Source: Ruminococcaceae bacterium UBA6857
GTDB taxonomy: Bacteria; Bacillota; Clostridia; Oscillospirales; Acutalibacteraceae
Direction: 5' to 3'
Assembly (NCBI GenBank): GCA_002451715.1
Contig: DKDD01000196.1
Span: forward strand, 1 to 14,423
DNA length: 14,423 bases
The first letter of the stretch is position 1. Every line of letters begins with the position of its first letter. Positions 1 to 7,490 of the stretch are shown piece by piece. The translations under genes were made by a program, and so were the position numbers. A model generated the notes under the pieces. That model had not been told where the DNA came from, searched no databases, and worked only from the letters and a program-made list of their open reading frames with translations.

Positions 1-650
1 CCGGTGTTGAAAATCCGCTTTATACAAAAGAAGAGGGCGTAACGCTCCTTTTGGGTGACGCAAAAGACAGCCTCATGAAGCTTATTTCTTCAATGGACGA
101 AACCGACGATAATGTCGCTTCAAAAGAGCCGGAAAAGAGCGAAAAACCGTCACTTGAAACCGTGCTTAAAACCGCAAAGGACGTAATTTTCGTTCCGGGT
201 TACGGAATGGCGCTTGCACAGGCGCAGTCGCTTGTAAAACAGCTTGAAGATAAGCTTGAAAAGAACGGTGCAAATGTTCGCTACGCGATTCATCCCGTTG
301 CCGGACGTATGCCGGGACACATGAACGTACTTCTTGCGGAAGTTGATGTTCCTTATGAAAAACTTTATGAAATGAAAGACATCAACGATGATTTCAAGAA
401 TGCCGATGTTGCAATCGTAATCGGTGCAAACGACGTTATGAACCCGGCGGCAAAGGAAACGGAAAACACTCCGATTTCGGGAATGCCGATTTTGAACGTT
501 GCCGACGCGAAAAATATCATCATCTGTAACTATGACCTTAAACCCGGTTATGCCGGGGTTGAAAACCCGCTTTATACAAAAGAAGAGGGCGTAACGCTCC
601 TTTTGGGTGACGCAAAGGAAAGCCTTATGAAACTCCTTGGAATTTTTTAA
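1..650 (+). CDS. pntB: NAD(P) transhydrogenase beta subunit, C-terminal end (5' partial) with a second NADP(H)-binding domain III
   Basis: The reading frame is open to the left edge (first full codon at base 3), leaving 215 visible residues. PntB is the beta subunit of the membrane proton-translocating transhydrogenase, which passes hydride between NAD(H) and NADP(H). The segment from about base 177 to the stop is a complete domain III: the VPGYGMALAQAQ nucleotide-binding start, then HPVAGRMPGHMNVLLAEVDVP, VIGANDVMNPAAK, GMPILNV and the closing GYAGVENPLYTKEEG and LLLGDAKESLMKLL. The first ~26 visible residues already repeat that closing segment (VENPLYTKEEG, LLLGDAK), followed by a charged Glu/Lys/Ser linker of roughly 25 residues. 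The visible part is therefore the end of one domain III plus a whole second copy, 184 codons apart. Ordinary PntB ends after one copy. The membrane domain and the first copy's start lie outside the window. Family assignment is firm; the duplication is inferred from the visible tail only. Confidence 0.9.
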   Translation, partial: GVENPLYTKEEGVTLLLGDAKDSLMKLISSMDETDDNVASKEPEKSEKPSLETVLKTAKDVIFVPGYGMALAQAQSLVKQLEDKLEKNGANVRYAIHPVAGRMPGHMNVLLAEVDVPYEKLYEMKDINDDFKNADVAIVIGANDVMNPAAKETENTPISGMPILNVADAKNIIICNYDLKPGYAGVENPLYTKEEGVTLLLGDAKESLMKLLGIF

Positions 651-683
651 ATTCATTGTGTTAAAAAGTTCTTAACGGTATTT

Positions 684-690
684 TGAAAAA
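684..690 (+). promoter_or_regulatory. Approximate ribosome binding site of the amidohydrolase gene
   Basis: An AAAAAGGAG-type Shine-Dalgarno sequence sits shortly upstream of the ATG at 702 and supports that start. The 51-base gap after pntB shows no hairpin-plus-T terminator, so read-through from pntB is possible. Confidence 0.7.
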
Positions 691-701
691 GGAGAAAACC
701 A

Positions 702-2291
702 ATGAAAATACTTTTTAAAAACGGCACCGTTTTTGACGGAAGCGGAAATGTGCCTTTCGTCGGTGACGTGCTCATTGAAAACGACAGAATCCTCAAAGTC
801 GGCAAATGTGAAAACGAGGCTGATGAAATTGTTGATGCCGAAGGACTTTATGTTTGTCCCGGCTTTATTGACGCTCATTCTCACAATGACTTTTTTTGCG
901 ACAGAGACGACAGCGAAAAGTTTTTCAGTCCATTTATAAAGCAGGGAATTACTACTCAGATTACGGGTAACTGCAGCTTTTCGCCGTTCGGCACGGATGA
1001 AAACACACCATATAAAGATAAACTCGGCGGCGGACTTTTTGAATCAAGATTTACCGGAAGTCTTGCGTCGTTTTGCAAAAAGCTCGGTGGAAAGCTTCAT
1101 GTCAATATTGTTCCGCTTGTCGGTCACGGTTCCGTGAGGGCAGGTATGCGCGGCTATGATTCAACGCCGCTCACATCAGAGCAGCTTAAGCAGGAAATTT
1201 CATATGTCCGCTCTGCAATGGAGGACGGAGCATTCGGCGGCTCAATGGGATTTATGTATGAGCCGAACATGTATGCCACTAAGGAAGAGCTTTATGCCTT
1301 TGCAAGTGAAATTGCAAAGTATGACGGAATCCTCACCGTTCACGCAAGGGCTTGTTCCGCCGTCAGTGCCGATTATCCGCTCATCACCAAAAAGTCTCAC
1401 CTTGAACTTGCGCTTGATGAAATTGTTGAAATCATGGAAAAGACCGGTTGCAGAACCGAATACAGCCACCTGATTTTTACGGGAAAAAGGTCATGGAGCA
1501 AGCTTGGCAAAATGCTTTCGCGTTTTCATGAACTGAAAGCGCAGGGAAAGCCGATTGCCTTTGACAATTATGCTTTCCATTACGGTGCATCGGTAATCAC
1601 GGTTGTTTTTCCGGAATGGTACGCAAAGCTTACAAAAGAGCAAAGCGCATTGCCGATTAACCGTTTCAAGCTGTTTATGACAATCCTCATGTATCGCAAG
1701 GTTCTCGGAATCGACTGGGAGGACATGACCGTTGCTTATATCAGTGATGACCACCCTGAATTTGAAGGAAAAACGGTTCTTCGCCTTGCTGAAGAACAGG
1801 GCATAAAACCGCTTGATATGTACCTTAAACTTGTTGAGCTTTCCGAACGCAGGGGAAGAATATACCTTGGAAAATACTACAACGACAAAATTGTTCGCAC
1901 ACTTATGGAAGACGATTTGTCCGTTTTTATGACTGACGCATGGGTTGAGGAAAAGGGACTTCAGAACATTGCGACCTTCCAGACTTTCCCACAGTTTTTC
2001 CTGCTTGGAAAGCGTTGGGGTATTGCGCCGGAAAAAATTGTTCGCAAAATGACAGGAGCTACTGCCGACCGATACAAAATTAAGGAACGCGGCTATTTGA
2101 AGGAAGGCTTCAAGGCAGACATCAGCATTGTTGACCCGAAAAAGCTTTCTGTTGACGAAACAAAACCGGACGCAACTCCCGGCGGAATCCACAGCGTTTA
2201 TATCAACGGTAAAGCCGTTTTGAAGAACGGAGACTATATCGGCGGAACGAACGGCGAATTTATCCTAAAGTCAACTAAAAAAGTAAAATAA
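702..2291 (+). CDS. N-acyl-D-amino-acid deacylase family amidohydrolase
   Basis: This 529-residue protein is a metal-dependent amidohydrolase of the D-aminoacylase group (COG3653), which hydrolyses N-acyl-D-amino acids or related amides in the cytoplasm. It opens with the small beta-sandwich (MKILFKNGTVFDGSG), then the barrel metal motif GFIDAHSHND (His59, His61). Cys91 in TGNCSFSPFG matches the metal-bridging Cys of D-aminoacylases. His214 (TVHAR) and His256 (YSHL) are the other expected ligands, and Asp412 (MTDAW) the likely catalytic Asp. It ends with the sandwich strand HSVYINGKAVLKNG. Length is normal for the family. A strong Shine-Dalgarno sequence fixes the ATG. It lies 51 bases after pntB with no terminator between, and a terminator follows it directly. 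The true substrate cannot be told from sequence, as the family also contains hydantoinase-like and dipeptidase-like members. Nothing ties it to the sulfosugar operon. Confidence 0.85.
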   Translation: MKILFKNGTVFDGSGNVPFVGDVLIENDRILKVGKCENEADEIVDAEGLYVCPGFIDAHSHNDFFCDRDDSEKFFSPFIKQGITTQITGNCSFSPFGTDENTPYKDKLGGGLFESRFTGSLASFCKKLGGKLHVNIVPLVGHGSVRAGMRGYDSTPLTSEQLKQEISYVRSAMEDGAFGGSMGFMYEPNMYATKEELYAFASEIAKYDGILTVHARACSAVSADYPLITKKSHLELALDEIVEIMEKTGCRTEYSHLIFTGKRSWSKLGKMLSRFHELKAQGKPIAFDNYAFHYGASVITVVFPEWYAKLTKEQSALPINRFKLFMTILMYRKVLGIDWEDMTVAYISDDHPEFEGKTVLRLAEEQGIKPLDMYLKLVELSERRGRIYLGKYYNDKIVRTLMEDDLSVFMTDAWVEEKGLQNIATFQTFPQFFLLGKRWGIAPEKIVRKMTGATADRYKIKERGYLKEGFKADISIVDPKKLSVDETKPDATPGGIHSVYINGKAVLKNGDYIGGTNGEFILKSTKKVK

Positions 2292-2297
2292 AAACAA

Positions 2298-2344
2298 GGT
2301 CTGCTGCGGTGAGAATTTTCTCACTGACAGCAGACCGTTTTTTT
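2298..2344 (+). terminator. Bidirectional rho-independent terminator
   Basis: A 9-bp stem GGTCTGCTG/CAGCAGACC (2298-2306 with 2328-2336) encloses an inner GTGAG/CTCAC stem, and is followed by a T run at 2338-2344. On the minus strand the same hairpin is followed by a T-rich stretch. It lies between two convergent genes and probably ends both; its T run overlaps the stop codon of the minus-strand gene. Confidence 0.9.
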
Positions 2345-3155
2345 AAAACTCCATAACCAGGCCGACTTTCAATTGATGAAGCTTTTCGCCAAGTTCTTCT
2401 TTAAGAACGGAATATGCTTTTTCCTTTGTGCAATGCCCTGTGCAGACATACTGTATGCCTGTTTCGCGGATGTTTTTTCCAACTTCGCGCACCTCTGCCG
2501 TCGGCTTGTTGAAAAGGTGAAAGCCGCCGATGAGGGCATAGACATTCTTTTCGGGAAAGGTTTCTTTAACCTCGTTAATAATGTTGACCGCGCCGCCGTG
2601 GGAACAGCTGTTGAAAACAACAAGACCCTTTTCGGTTTCGATAACAAGACTTTGTTCATGCGAAAAATCGTCGGGTACCCAGCCGTTTTCCTCTTTGCGA
2701 TACATGTTTTCGCGCTTTCCGATTGAAAAAAGGTTCGGCGTTTTGTGCCCTATCAGCCAAACGCCTTCAAAAATTTCCGTGTCGCCTTTTTCAAAAACAA
2801 ACCTGTCCTCATAAGCCGAAAGAATCTTTTTCGGAATACCGATGTATTTTTTGATAAAGAACTTTTTGAAATAGCAGTTTTCTTTTGCAGAATCGCGAAG
2901 ATAAAACTTTGCGGTTTTGTTTTCTTCAAAAAATGTTTTCATTCCGTCGGAATGGTCGTAGTGCGCGTGGGAAAGAACCGCCGCGTCAACTTTTTCAATC
3001 GAAAGTCCGAGCTTCTTTGCGTTTTCGGCAAAAAGCGGCGAAGCGCCGACGTCAAGAAGTATGTTTTTGCCGTTGTTTTCAATATAGATTGAAAGACCCC
3101 ATTCGCCTTTGATGTCGCCGCATTTTATGTTGTCAACAAGAACAGTTGCTTTCAT
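2343..3155 (-). CDS. MBL-fold metallohydrolase, COG1237-like
   Basis: This 270-residue cytoplasmic protein has the metallo-beta-lactamase fold. The HxHxDH signature is seen as HAHYDHSDG (His63, His65, Asp67, His68). Later ligand positions are present as NSCSHGG (His186), GGFHLF (His213) and CTGHC (His241). The start (KATVLVDNI, then GLSIYIE and ILLDVGAS) and overall layout fit the COG1237 group, once named after a methanopterin-synthesis step; many bacterial members have no known substrate. It is transcribed away from the sulfosugar operon from the shared 172-base upstream region, with its own promoter at 3195-3223, so it could be co-controlled. No member of the published sulfo-transaldolase clusters I know of has this role, and linkage could be chance. 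The fold call is firm; the substrate is unknown. Confidence 0.82.
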   Translation of the reverse strand: MKATVLVDNIKCGDIKGEWGLSIYIENNGKNILLDVGASPLFAENAKKLGLSIEKVDAAVLSHAHYDHSDGMKTFFEENKTAKFYLRDSAKENCYFKKFFIKKYIGIPKKILSAYEDRFVFEKGDTEIFEGVWLIGHKTPNLFSIGKRENMYRKEENGWVPDDFSHEQSLVIETEKGLVVFNSCSHGGAVNIINEVKETFPEKNVYALIGGFHLFNKPTAEVREVGKNIRETGIQYVCTGHCTKEKAYSVLKEELGEKLHQLKVGLVMEF

Positions 3156-3194
3156 TTTCTTTTTCAGCCTCTCAACAAAATTTTTCTTTTATAT

Positions 3195-3223
3195 TTTATA
3201 CCATATTTTTTCACAAATTTCAA
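3195..3223 (-). promoter_or_regulatory. Sigma-A promoter for the metallohydrolase gene
   Basis: Read on the minus strand, a TTGAAA -35 box (3218-3223) and a TATAAA -10 box (3195-3200) are separated by exactly 17 bases. The box faces the gene starting at 3155 and is divergent from the operon promoter at 3234-3262. Confidence 0.7.
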
Positions 3224-3233
3224 CGCTCTTTTG

Positions 3234-3262
3234 TTGACAACAAACCGAAAGGGGAGTACAAT
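3234..3262 (+). promoter_or_regulatory. Sigma-A promoter of the sulfosugar operon
   Basis: A consensus TTGACA -35 box (3234-3239) and TACAAT -10 box (3257-3262) lie 17 bases apart. Transcription is expected to begin near 3269, just before the inverted repeats at 3271-3310. A consensus-like promoter followed directly by a palindrome is the usual layout of a strong, repressor-controlled promoter. Confidence 0.85.
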
Positions 3263-3270
3263 ATATACAT

Positions 3271-3295
3271 AATTAATTAACACGATTAATTAATT
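3271..3295. promoter_or_regulatory. Candidate operator: 10-bp inverted repeat with 5-base spacer
   Basis: AATTAATTAA at 3271-3280 is perfectly matched by TTAATTAATT at 3286-3295, with CACGA between. It sits at the expected transcription start, where bound repressor would block initiation. An AT-rich palindrome with a short GC-containing centre is plausible for a ROK-family repressor, and such a gene ends this operon (11133-12341). That pairing is inferred, not shown. Confidence 0.6.
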
Positions 3296-3310
3296 GCTTT
3301 TAATCGTGTT
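3279..3310 (+). promoter_or_regulatory. Second, overlapping inverted repeat (possible operator half-sites or 5' mRNA hairpin)
   Basis: AACACGATTAA (3279-3289) and TTAATCGTGTT (3300-3310) form a perfect 11-bp inverted repeat with a 10-base spacer. It shares 3279-3295 with the first repeat, so in RNA only one of the two hairpins can form. It ends three bases before the Shine-Dalgarno sequence AAAGGAG (3314-3320) of the first operon gene. It may serve as a second repressor site, or as a stem that affects translation or mRNA stability. Confidence 0.55.
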
Positions 3311-3327
3311 ATGAAAGGAGCATACGA

Positions 3328-5346
3328 ATGGAACTGAGGTTCTCGGAAAAATCACTCTGCCTTGTTAAAAACGAAAAAGAGCGGTTTGTCCTTTTTCCCG
3401 AAGAATCGTTTTTGTCGGTCGGAAAAGTTGATGCGAGCTATCGCATGAGCCGCGGAAGTTTCAAAATTAAACAAAAAAAGCTTTCGAAAAAAAAGCTTTT
3501 TCTGTCTTCTGTTGAAAAAACAAAAAACGGCGCTCTGCTCACTCTTTCCGACAGTGGCGGCAAAAAAGAAATGGAACTCACGCTTTCGTTTGAAAGCGAA
3601 AACCTTTTGAAGTTCACGCCGAAACTTGTTGAAAACCGCGACTTCAACCGCATGACCTTCAGGGTACCCGCAAAACCGAACGAAGCGGTCTATGGCGGCG
3701 GAGAAACCTTTGCCGCGTTCAACCTGCGCGGAAAAAAGCAACGCGTTTGGGTTGCGGAACACATCAACGCCGGGCAGATTGCGCGAAAGATTGTGAAATC
3801 CTCGCTCGGAATCAAGGCGGTTGACCGCAAACAGCCTTATAAAAACTATGAAACCTATTACGCACAGCCGACGTTCATGTCGTCCGAAAAATATTTTGTT
3901 CATTGCGACACAACGGAATATGCGCTGTTCAACTTTAAAAACAAAGAGTATCACGAAATTACCGTCAACGATTTTTGCCCCGTGTACTTCGGTTTCGGCG
4001 AAGATTTTGAAAATTTGATGAAAACGCTTTCCTCGCTTCTCGGCTTTCAGCCGGAACTTCCCGATTGGGCATATGACGGCGCGATTCTCGGTATTCAGGG
4101 CGGAACGCAAACCGTTTATGACAAACTTGAGAAAGCGAAAGAGTATGACACCGCCGTTGCGGGTGTTTGGTGCCAGGACTGGGAGGGCAGGCGAGTCACC
4201 GCTTTCGGCAAACAGCTTCAATGGAACTGGGAATGGGACAGCGAGCGCTATCCCGAACTTGACAAAAAGATTTGGGAGCTTAAAGAAAACGGTGTGCACT
4301 GTCTCGGCTATATCAACCCGTTTCTTGCAATTGAAAAGCCACTTTACGCCTATGCGGCAAAGATGAATTACTGCGTCAAGGATAAGGGCGGCAACGACTA
4401 TCTTGTTAAGATTACGACTTTCCCGGCGGCGATGGTCGACCTCACGAATCCCGAAGCTTATGAGTGGATAAAAAGCGTTATTAAAAAGAACATGATTGAG
4501 TTCGGACTCGACGGTTGGATGGCGGATTTCGGCGAATATCTTCCGACCGACTGCGTGCTTTTCAGCGGCGAGGACCCGGAGAAAGTTCACAACTCCTGGC
4601 CTGCGCGCTGGGCAAAAGTCAACCGCGAAGCGCTTGAAGAAACAGGAAACGTCGGGAAAATCTTTTTCTTCACCCGTGCGGGCTTTACCGAAACGGTGAA
4701 GTATTCAACGCTCATGTGGGCAGGTGATCAGCACGCAGATTGGACGTTTGACTTCGGCTTGCCGTCGGTCATTCCGGCTTACCTTTCGCTTGCAGTTTGC
4801 GGTTTCGGACTCAGCCACAGCGATGTCGGCGGATACACAACCTTTGCAAAAATGCGGAGGAATCCCGAACTTTTCATGCGTTGGGCAGAAATGAACGCGT
4901 TCAGTCCGCTCATGCGCTCGCACGAAGGTTCAAACCCCGACCTCAACGCGCAGTTTGACGAAAACGAAGAGGTCCTTTCCCACCACGCAAAGTATTCGAA
5001 AATTCATAAGCTTTTGAAGCCGTATCTTAAAGACGCGGTTGCCCTCAACGCAAAAAGAGGAATTCCCGTAATGCGTCCGCTGTTTTTCTATTATGACGGC
5101 GAAAAGGAAAAGAACGAATCAACCGAATATCTTCTCGGAAGAGATCTTCTTGTTGCACCTGTTCTTCGCGAGGGAAAAAGCAAAAGAACGGTATATCTTC
5201 CGAACGACAAATGGATAAACGTTTGGGACGAAAAAGAGTATGGCGAAGGAGAACACGAAATCGGTGCGCCGCTCGGAACAATCCCCGTTTTTTATAAAAA
5301 AGGAAGCGAATACACAGACCTTTTCAAAAAGATTAAGGAGGAATAA
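3328..5346 (+). CDS. sftG: GH31 sulfoquinovosidase-family alpha-glycosidase
   Basis: This 672-residue GH31 retaining glycosidase closely resembles E. coli YihQ, which frees SQ from sulfolipid-derived glycosides such as SQ-glycerol. The nucleophile is Asp400 (GWMADFGEYLPTD) and the acid/base Asp467 (WAGDQ), five residues before YihQ Asp405 and Asp472. With that same offset the YihQ SQ-binding set Gln262, Gln288, Arg301, Trp304, Tyr508 maps to Gln257, Gln283, Gln296, Trp299, Tyr503. The sulfonate-binding Arg is thus Gln (codon 4213-4215), while the other four are kept. No signal peptide is seen, so it acts in the cytoplasm on imported substrate. AAAGGAG at 3314-3320 fixes the ATG. It is the first gene of the operon, and its end carries the AAGGAGG site of the next gene. 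SQase is the best call from family and context. The Arg-to-Gln change leaves room for a shifted substrate, for instance a different 6-substituted glucoside. Confidence 0.85.
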   Translation: MELRFSEKSLCLVKNEKERFVLFPEESFLSVGKVDASYRMSRGSFKIKQKKLSKKKLFLSSVEKTKNGALLTLSDSGGKKEMELTLSFESENLLKFTPKLVENRDFNRMTFRVPAKPNEAVYGGGETFAAFNLRGKKQRVWVAEHINAGQIARKIVKSSLGIKAVDRKQPYKNYETYYAQPTFMSSEKYFVHCDTTEYALFNFKNKEYHEITVNDFCPVYFGFGEDFENLMKTLSSLLGFQPELPDWAYDGAILGIQGGTQTVYDKLEKAKEYDTAVAGVWCQDWEGRRVTAFGKQLQWNWEWDSERYPELDKKIWELKENGVHCLGYINPFLAIEKPLYAYAAKMNYCVKDKGGNDYLVKITTFPAAMVDLTNPEAYEWIKSVIKKNMIEFGLDGWMADFGEYLPTDCVLFSGEDPEKVHNSWPARWAKVNREALEETGNVGKIFFFTRAGFTETVKYSTLMWAGDQHADWTFDFGLPSVIPAYLSLAVCGFGLSHSDVGGYTTFAKMRRNPELFMRWAEMNAFSPLMRSHEGSNPDLNAQFDENEEVLSHHAKYSKIHKLLKPYLKDAVALNAKRGIPVMRPLFFYYDGEKEKNESTEYLLGRDLLVAPVLREGKSKRTVYLPNDKWINVWDEKEYGEGEHEIGAPLGTIPVFYKKGSEYTDLFKKIKEE

Positions 5347-5351
5347 TTATC

Positions 5352-6776
5352 ATGAAGAAAGCAAACCATTCGCCCCTTGAGGGCAAAACCTATGGCATAG
5401 GGCTAAAAGACAAGGTCGGCTATGCGCTCGGCGACGCGGCAGGCGTTATGACATTTGCACTTGTCGGTTCGTTTTTGCAAATGTTTTATACCAATGTTTT
5501 ACTCATTGATGAAAAAAAGGTAATGGTGCTTTTCATTGTTGCCCGCCTTTGGGACGCAGTCAATGACCCGATGTGGGGCGCATTTGTTGACCACCGCGGC
5601 GGCGGAAAGAACGGAAAATTCCGCCCGTACCTTCGTTGGTTCTCAACTCCGCTTGCAATTTTCGGCGTTTTGATGTTTGTCAAAATTCCCGGTCTTACCG
5701 AAACGCAGTATCTCATTTATGCATACATCACCTATATCGGTTACGGAATGCTTTATACCGTTGTTAACATTCCATATGGCTCAATGGCTTCAGTTATTAC
5801 AACCGACCTTCAGGAGCGTTCGGCTCTTTCAATGTTTCGTTCGGTGGGAGCTGGTCTCGGCGGACTTCCGGCTCAGATTATTCTTCCGCTTTTCGCCTAT
5901 ACGACCGTTACACTTTCAGAACTTGACGAAAACGGAGAACCGCTCACAAAAAAAATCCTTCACGGCGACAAGCTTCTTATCGGCGTAATCATTCTTGCCG
6001 TTATCAGTGTTGTTGTTTATCAGCTTTGCTATAAGATGACAACCGAAAGAGTTACCGCTGTTGAAAACACCGAAAAGAAAATCAAAACTTCAAAAACAAT
6101 CAAAGCACTTTTCAAAAACCGGCCGTTTATTGCTCTTTGCATTGCGTCAATGCTTCTCATTGCCGTTCAGCAGTTTACTCAAACAGCGTATAACTATCTG
6201 TTCCTTGATTATTTTAAACAGCCGAAACTTTATGCACTTGTCACGGTATTCACATATCTTCCGATGGCACTTTTGCTGCCGGTGCTTCAAAAAATTGTTC
6301 GCCGCTTCGGAAAAAAGGAGGTTTGTGCAATCGGCATGATTCTTTCCTTTGCGGCTAACCTTGTTTTGTGGCTCATCGGAACAAAGAGCGTTGCGGTTTT
6401 CTTTGCGCTTTGCTTTGTTTCCGGTCTCGGAATGACATTCTTTGTTCTTGAGGTTTGGGCGCTTGTTACAGATGTTATTGACTATCACGAAATTCTTTCC
6501 GGTCAGCGTGACGAAGGAACTTCATATGCGTTCTTTTCTTTCACAAGAAAGCTCGGTCAAACAATTGCCGGCGTTCTCGGAACCGGAATTTTGACCTTCG
6601 CCGGATATAACCCTGAAAATGTTACGGCAGAAGCAACAAAAAAGCTTTACAATGCTTCAACCGCAATTCCTGCCGTAATGTGCCTTGTTATGGCTCTTAC
6701 CCTCGGTGTTCTTTATCCGCTCACAAAGAAAAAGCTTGAGGAAATGCACAGTTCCAAAAGCTCTGTTGAAGAATAA
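5352..6776 (+). CDS. GPH-family MFS sugar symporter, probable SQ or SQ-glycoside importer
   Basis: This 474-residue polytopic membrane protein is of the glycoside-pentoside-hexuronide:cation symporter family (MelB/YihO-like). It shows the family N-terminal features: LKDKVGYALGDAAG at 18-31, the motif WDAVNDPMWGAFVD at 67-80 in helix 2, and the basic loop leading to GKFRPYLRW. The repeated Gly-rich hydrophobic segments fit twelve helices. E. coli's SQ operon uses two GPH carriers (YihO, YihP), so a GPH carrier next to a sulfoquinovosidase is expected to bring in SQ or SQ-glycerol. The ATG is set by AAGGAGG at 5335-5341, which lies inside the end of the glycosidase gene, so the two are translationally close. 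Exact substrate is inferred from context; a general alpha-glucoside carrier is the alternative. Confidence 0.87.
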   Translation: MKKANHSPLEGKTYGIGLKDKVGYALGDAAGVMTFALVGSFLQMFYTNVLLIDEKKVMVLFIVARLWDAVNDPMWGAFVDHRGGGKNGKFRPYLRWFSTPLAIFGVLMFVKIPGLTETQYLIYAYITYIGYGMLYTVVNIPYGSMASVITTDLQERSALSMFRSVGAGLGGLPAQIILPLFAYTTVTLSELDENGEPLTKKILHGDKLLIGVIILAVISVVVYQLCYKMTTERVTAVENTEKKIKTSKTIKALFKNRPFIALCIASMLLIAVQQFTQTAYNYLFLDYFKQPKLYALVTVFTYLPMALLLPVLQKIVRRFGKKEVCAIGMILSFAANLVLWLIGTKSVAVFFALCFVSGLGMTFFVLEVWALVTDVIDYHEILSGQRDEGTSYAFFSFTRKLGQTIAGVLGTGILTFAGYNPENVTAEATKKLYNASTAIPAVMCLVMALTLGVLYPLTKKKLEEMHSSKSSVEE

Positions 6777-6803
6777 AATATCAATTCAAAGGAGTTTTAA
6801 AAA

Positions 6804-7490
6804 ATGAAATATTTTCTTGACAGCGCAAAAATTGACGAAATCAAATTTGCCTATAACACTTTCGGAATTGACGGCGTAACAACCAATCCGAAGCACATCA
6901 TGAACAGTGGCAAGCCGTTCCTCACCGTTATTGCCGAACTTGCCGAATGGGTAAAGGAAGAAAAAATAGAAGGCTATGAAAAATTCCCGATTTCGGTTGA
7001 AATCAATCCCCATCTCGACAATGCCGACGAAATGGTGAAAGAGGGCAAAAAAATTGCCGCAATGTCGCCGAATTTCGTCATCAAAATTCCTTGCACCGAA
7101 GCCGGCGTAACCGCCGCAAGAAGACTTGAAAAAGAGGGTGTAAGAACAAATCTTACTCTTGTTTTTTCGCCTGCACAGTCAATTTGGGCGGCAAAGAACG
7201 GTTCGCTTTTTGTCTCTCCGTTCATCGGCTGGAAAGAAGCCAACGGTGAAGACTGCAAGCAGTATATCTCTGACATCGTGAAGATTTATAAAAACTACGG
7301 CTTTTACGGCAAGACTCAAATCATCTGCGCCGCAATCAGAACGCCGAAGCAGTTTGTTGACTGCGCAACCGCCGGAGCGGATATCGTGACCTGCGGCCTT
7401 GACGTATATCTTGAAAGCATTAAGCATGCCTATACCGTTCAGGGACTTGGAATTTTCACCGACGCGTGGGATCACACGGTAACGGAATAA
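6804..7490 (+). CDS. sftT: Short transaldolase, probable 6-deoxy-6-sulfofructose transaldolase
   Basis: This 228-residue class I aldolase-fold protein belongs to the small transaldolase/fructose-6-phosphate aldolase group. It has MKYFLDSAKI (Asp6), the TTNPKHI turn (26-32), and the Schiff-base lysine Lys94 in FVIKIPCTEAG. In the sulfo-transaldolase pathway this enzyme cleaves sulfofructose, holds dihydroxyacetone on the lysine and passes it to glyceraldehyde-3-phosphate, giving sulfolactaldehyde and fructose-6-phosphate. Two active-site segments differ from E. coli FSA: VSPFIGW has Trp143 where FSA has the phosphate-binding Arg134 (VSPYVGR), and CAAIRTP has Ala177 near FSA Ser166. These fit an altered acceptor or donor pocket. 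It lies between the importer and the dehydrogenase with a 27-base gap and AAAGGAG at 6788-6794. A pentose-pathway role is possible but unlikely inside this operon. Confidence 0.88.
   Translation: MKYFLDSAKIDEIKFAYNTFGIDGVTTNPKHIMNSGKPFLTVIAELAEWVKEEKIEGYEKFPISVEINPHLDNADEMVKEGKKIAAMSPNFVIKIPCTEAGVTAARRLEKEGVRTNLTLVFSPAQSIWAAKNGSLFVSPFIGWKEANGEDCKQYISDIVKIYKNYGFYGKTQIICAAIRTPKQFVDCATAGADIVTCGLDVYLESIKHAYTVQGLGIFTDAWDHTVTE

Noticed and set aside
702..2291. Amidohydrolase as part of the sulfosugar pathway
   Set aside because: It is separated from the operon by a terminator and a convergent gene, and no step of the pathway needs such an enzyme.
3352..4590. Long open frame (412 codons) on the minus strand opposite the GH31 gene
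   Set aside because: It lies wholly inside a firmly identified glycosidase gene, has no ribosome site or recognisable motif, and reflects the codon bias of the plus strand.
6804..7490. Ordinary pentose-phosphate transaldolase
   Set aside because: It is embedded in a glycosidase/carrier/YihU-like/DUF4867 operon, and its phosphate-contact segments differ from FSA; context favours sulfofructose.
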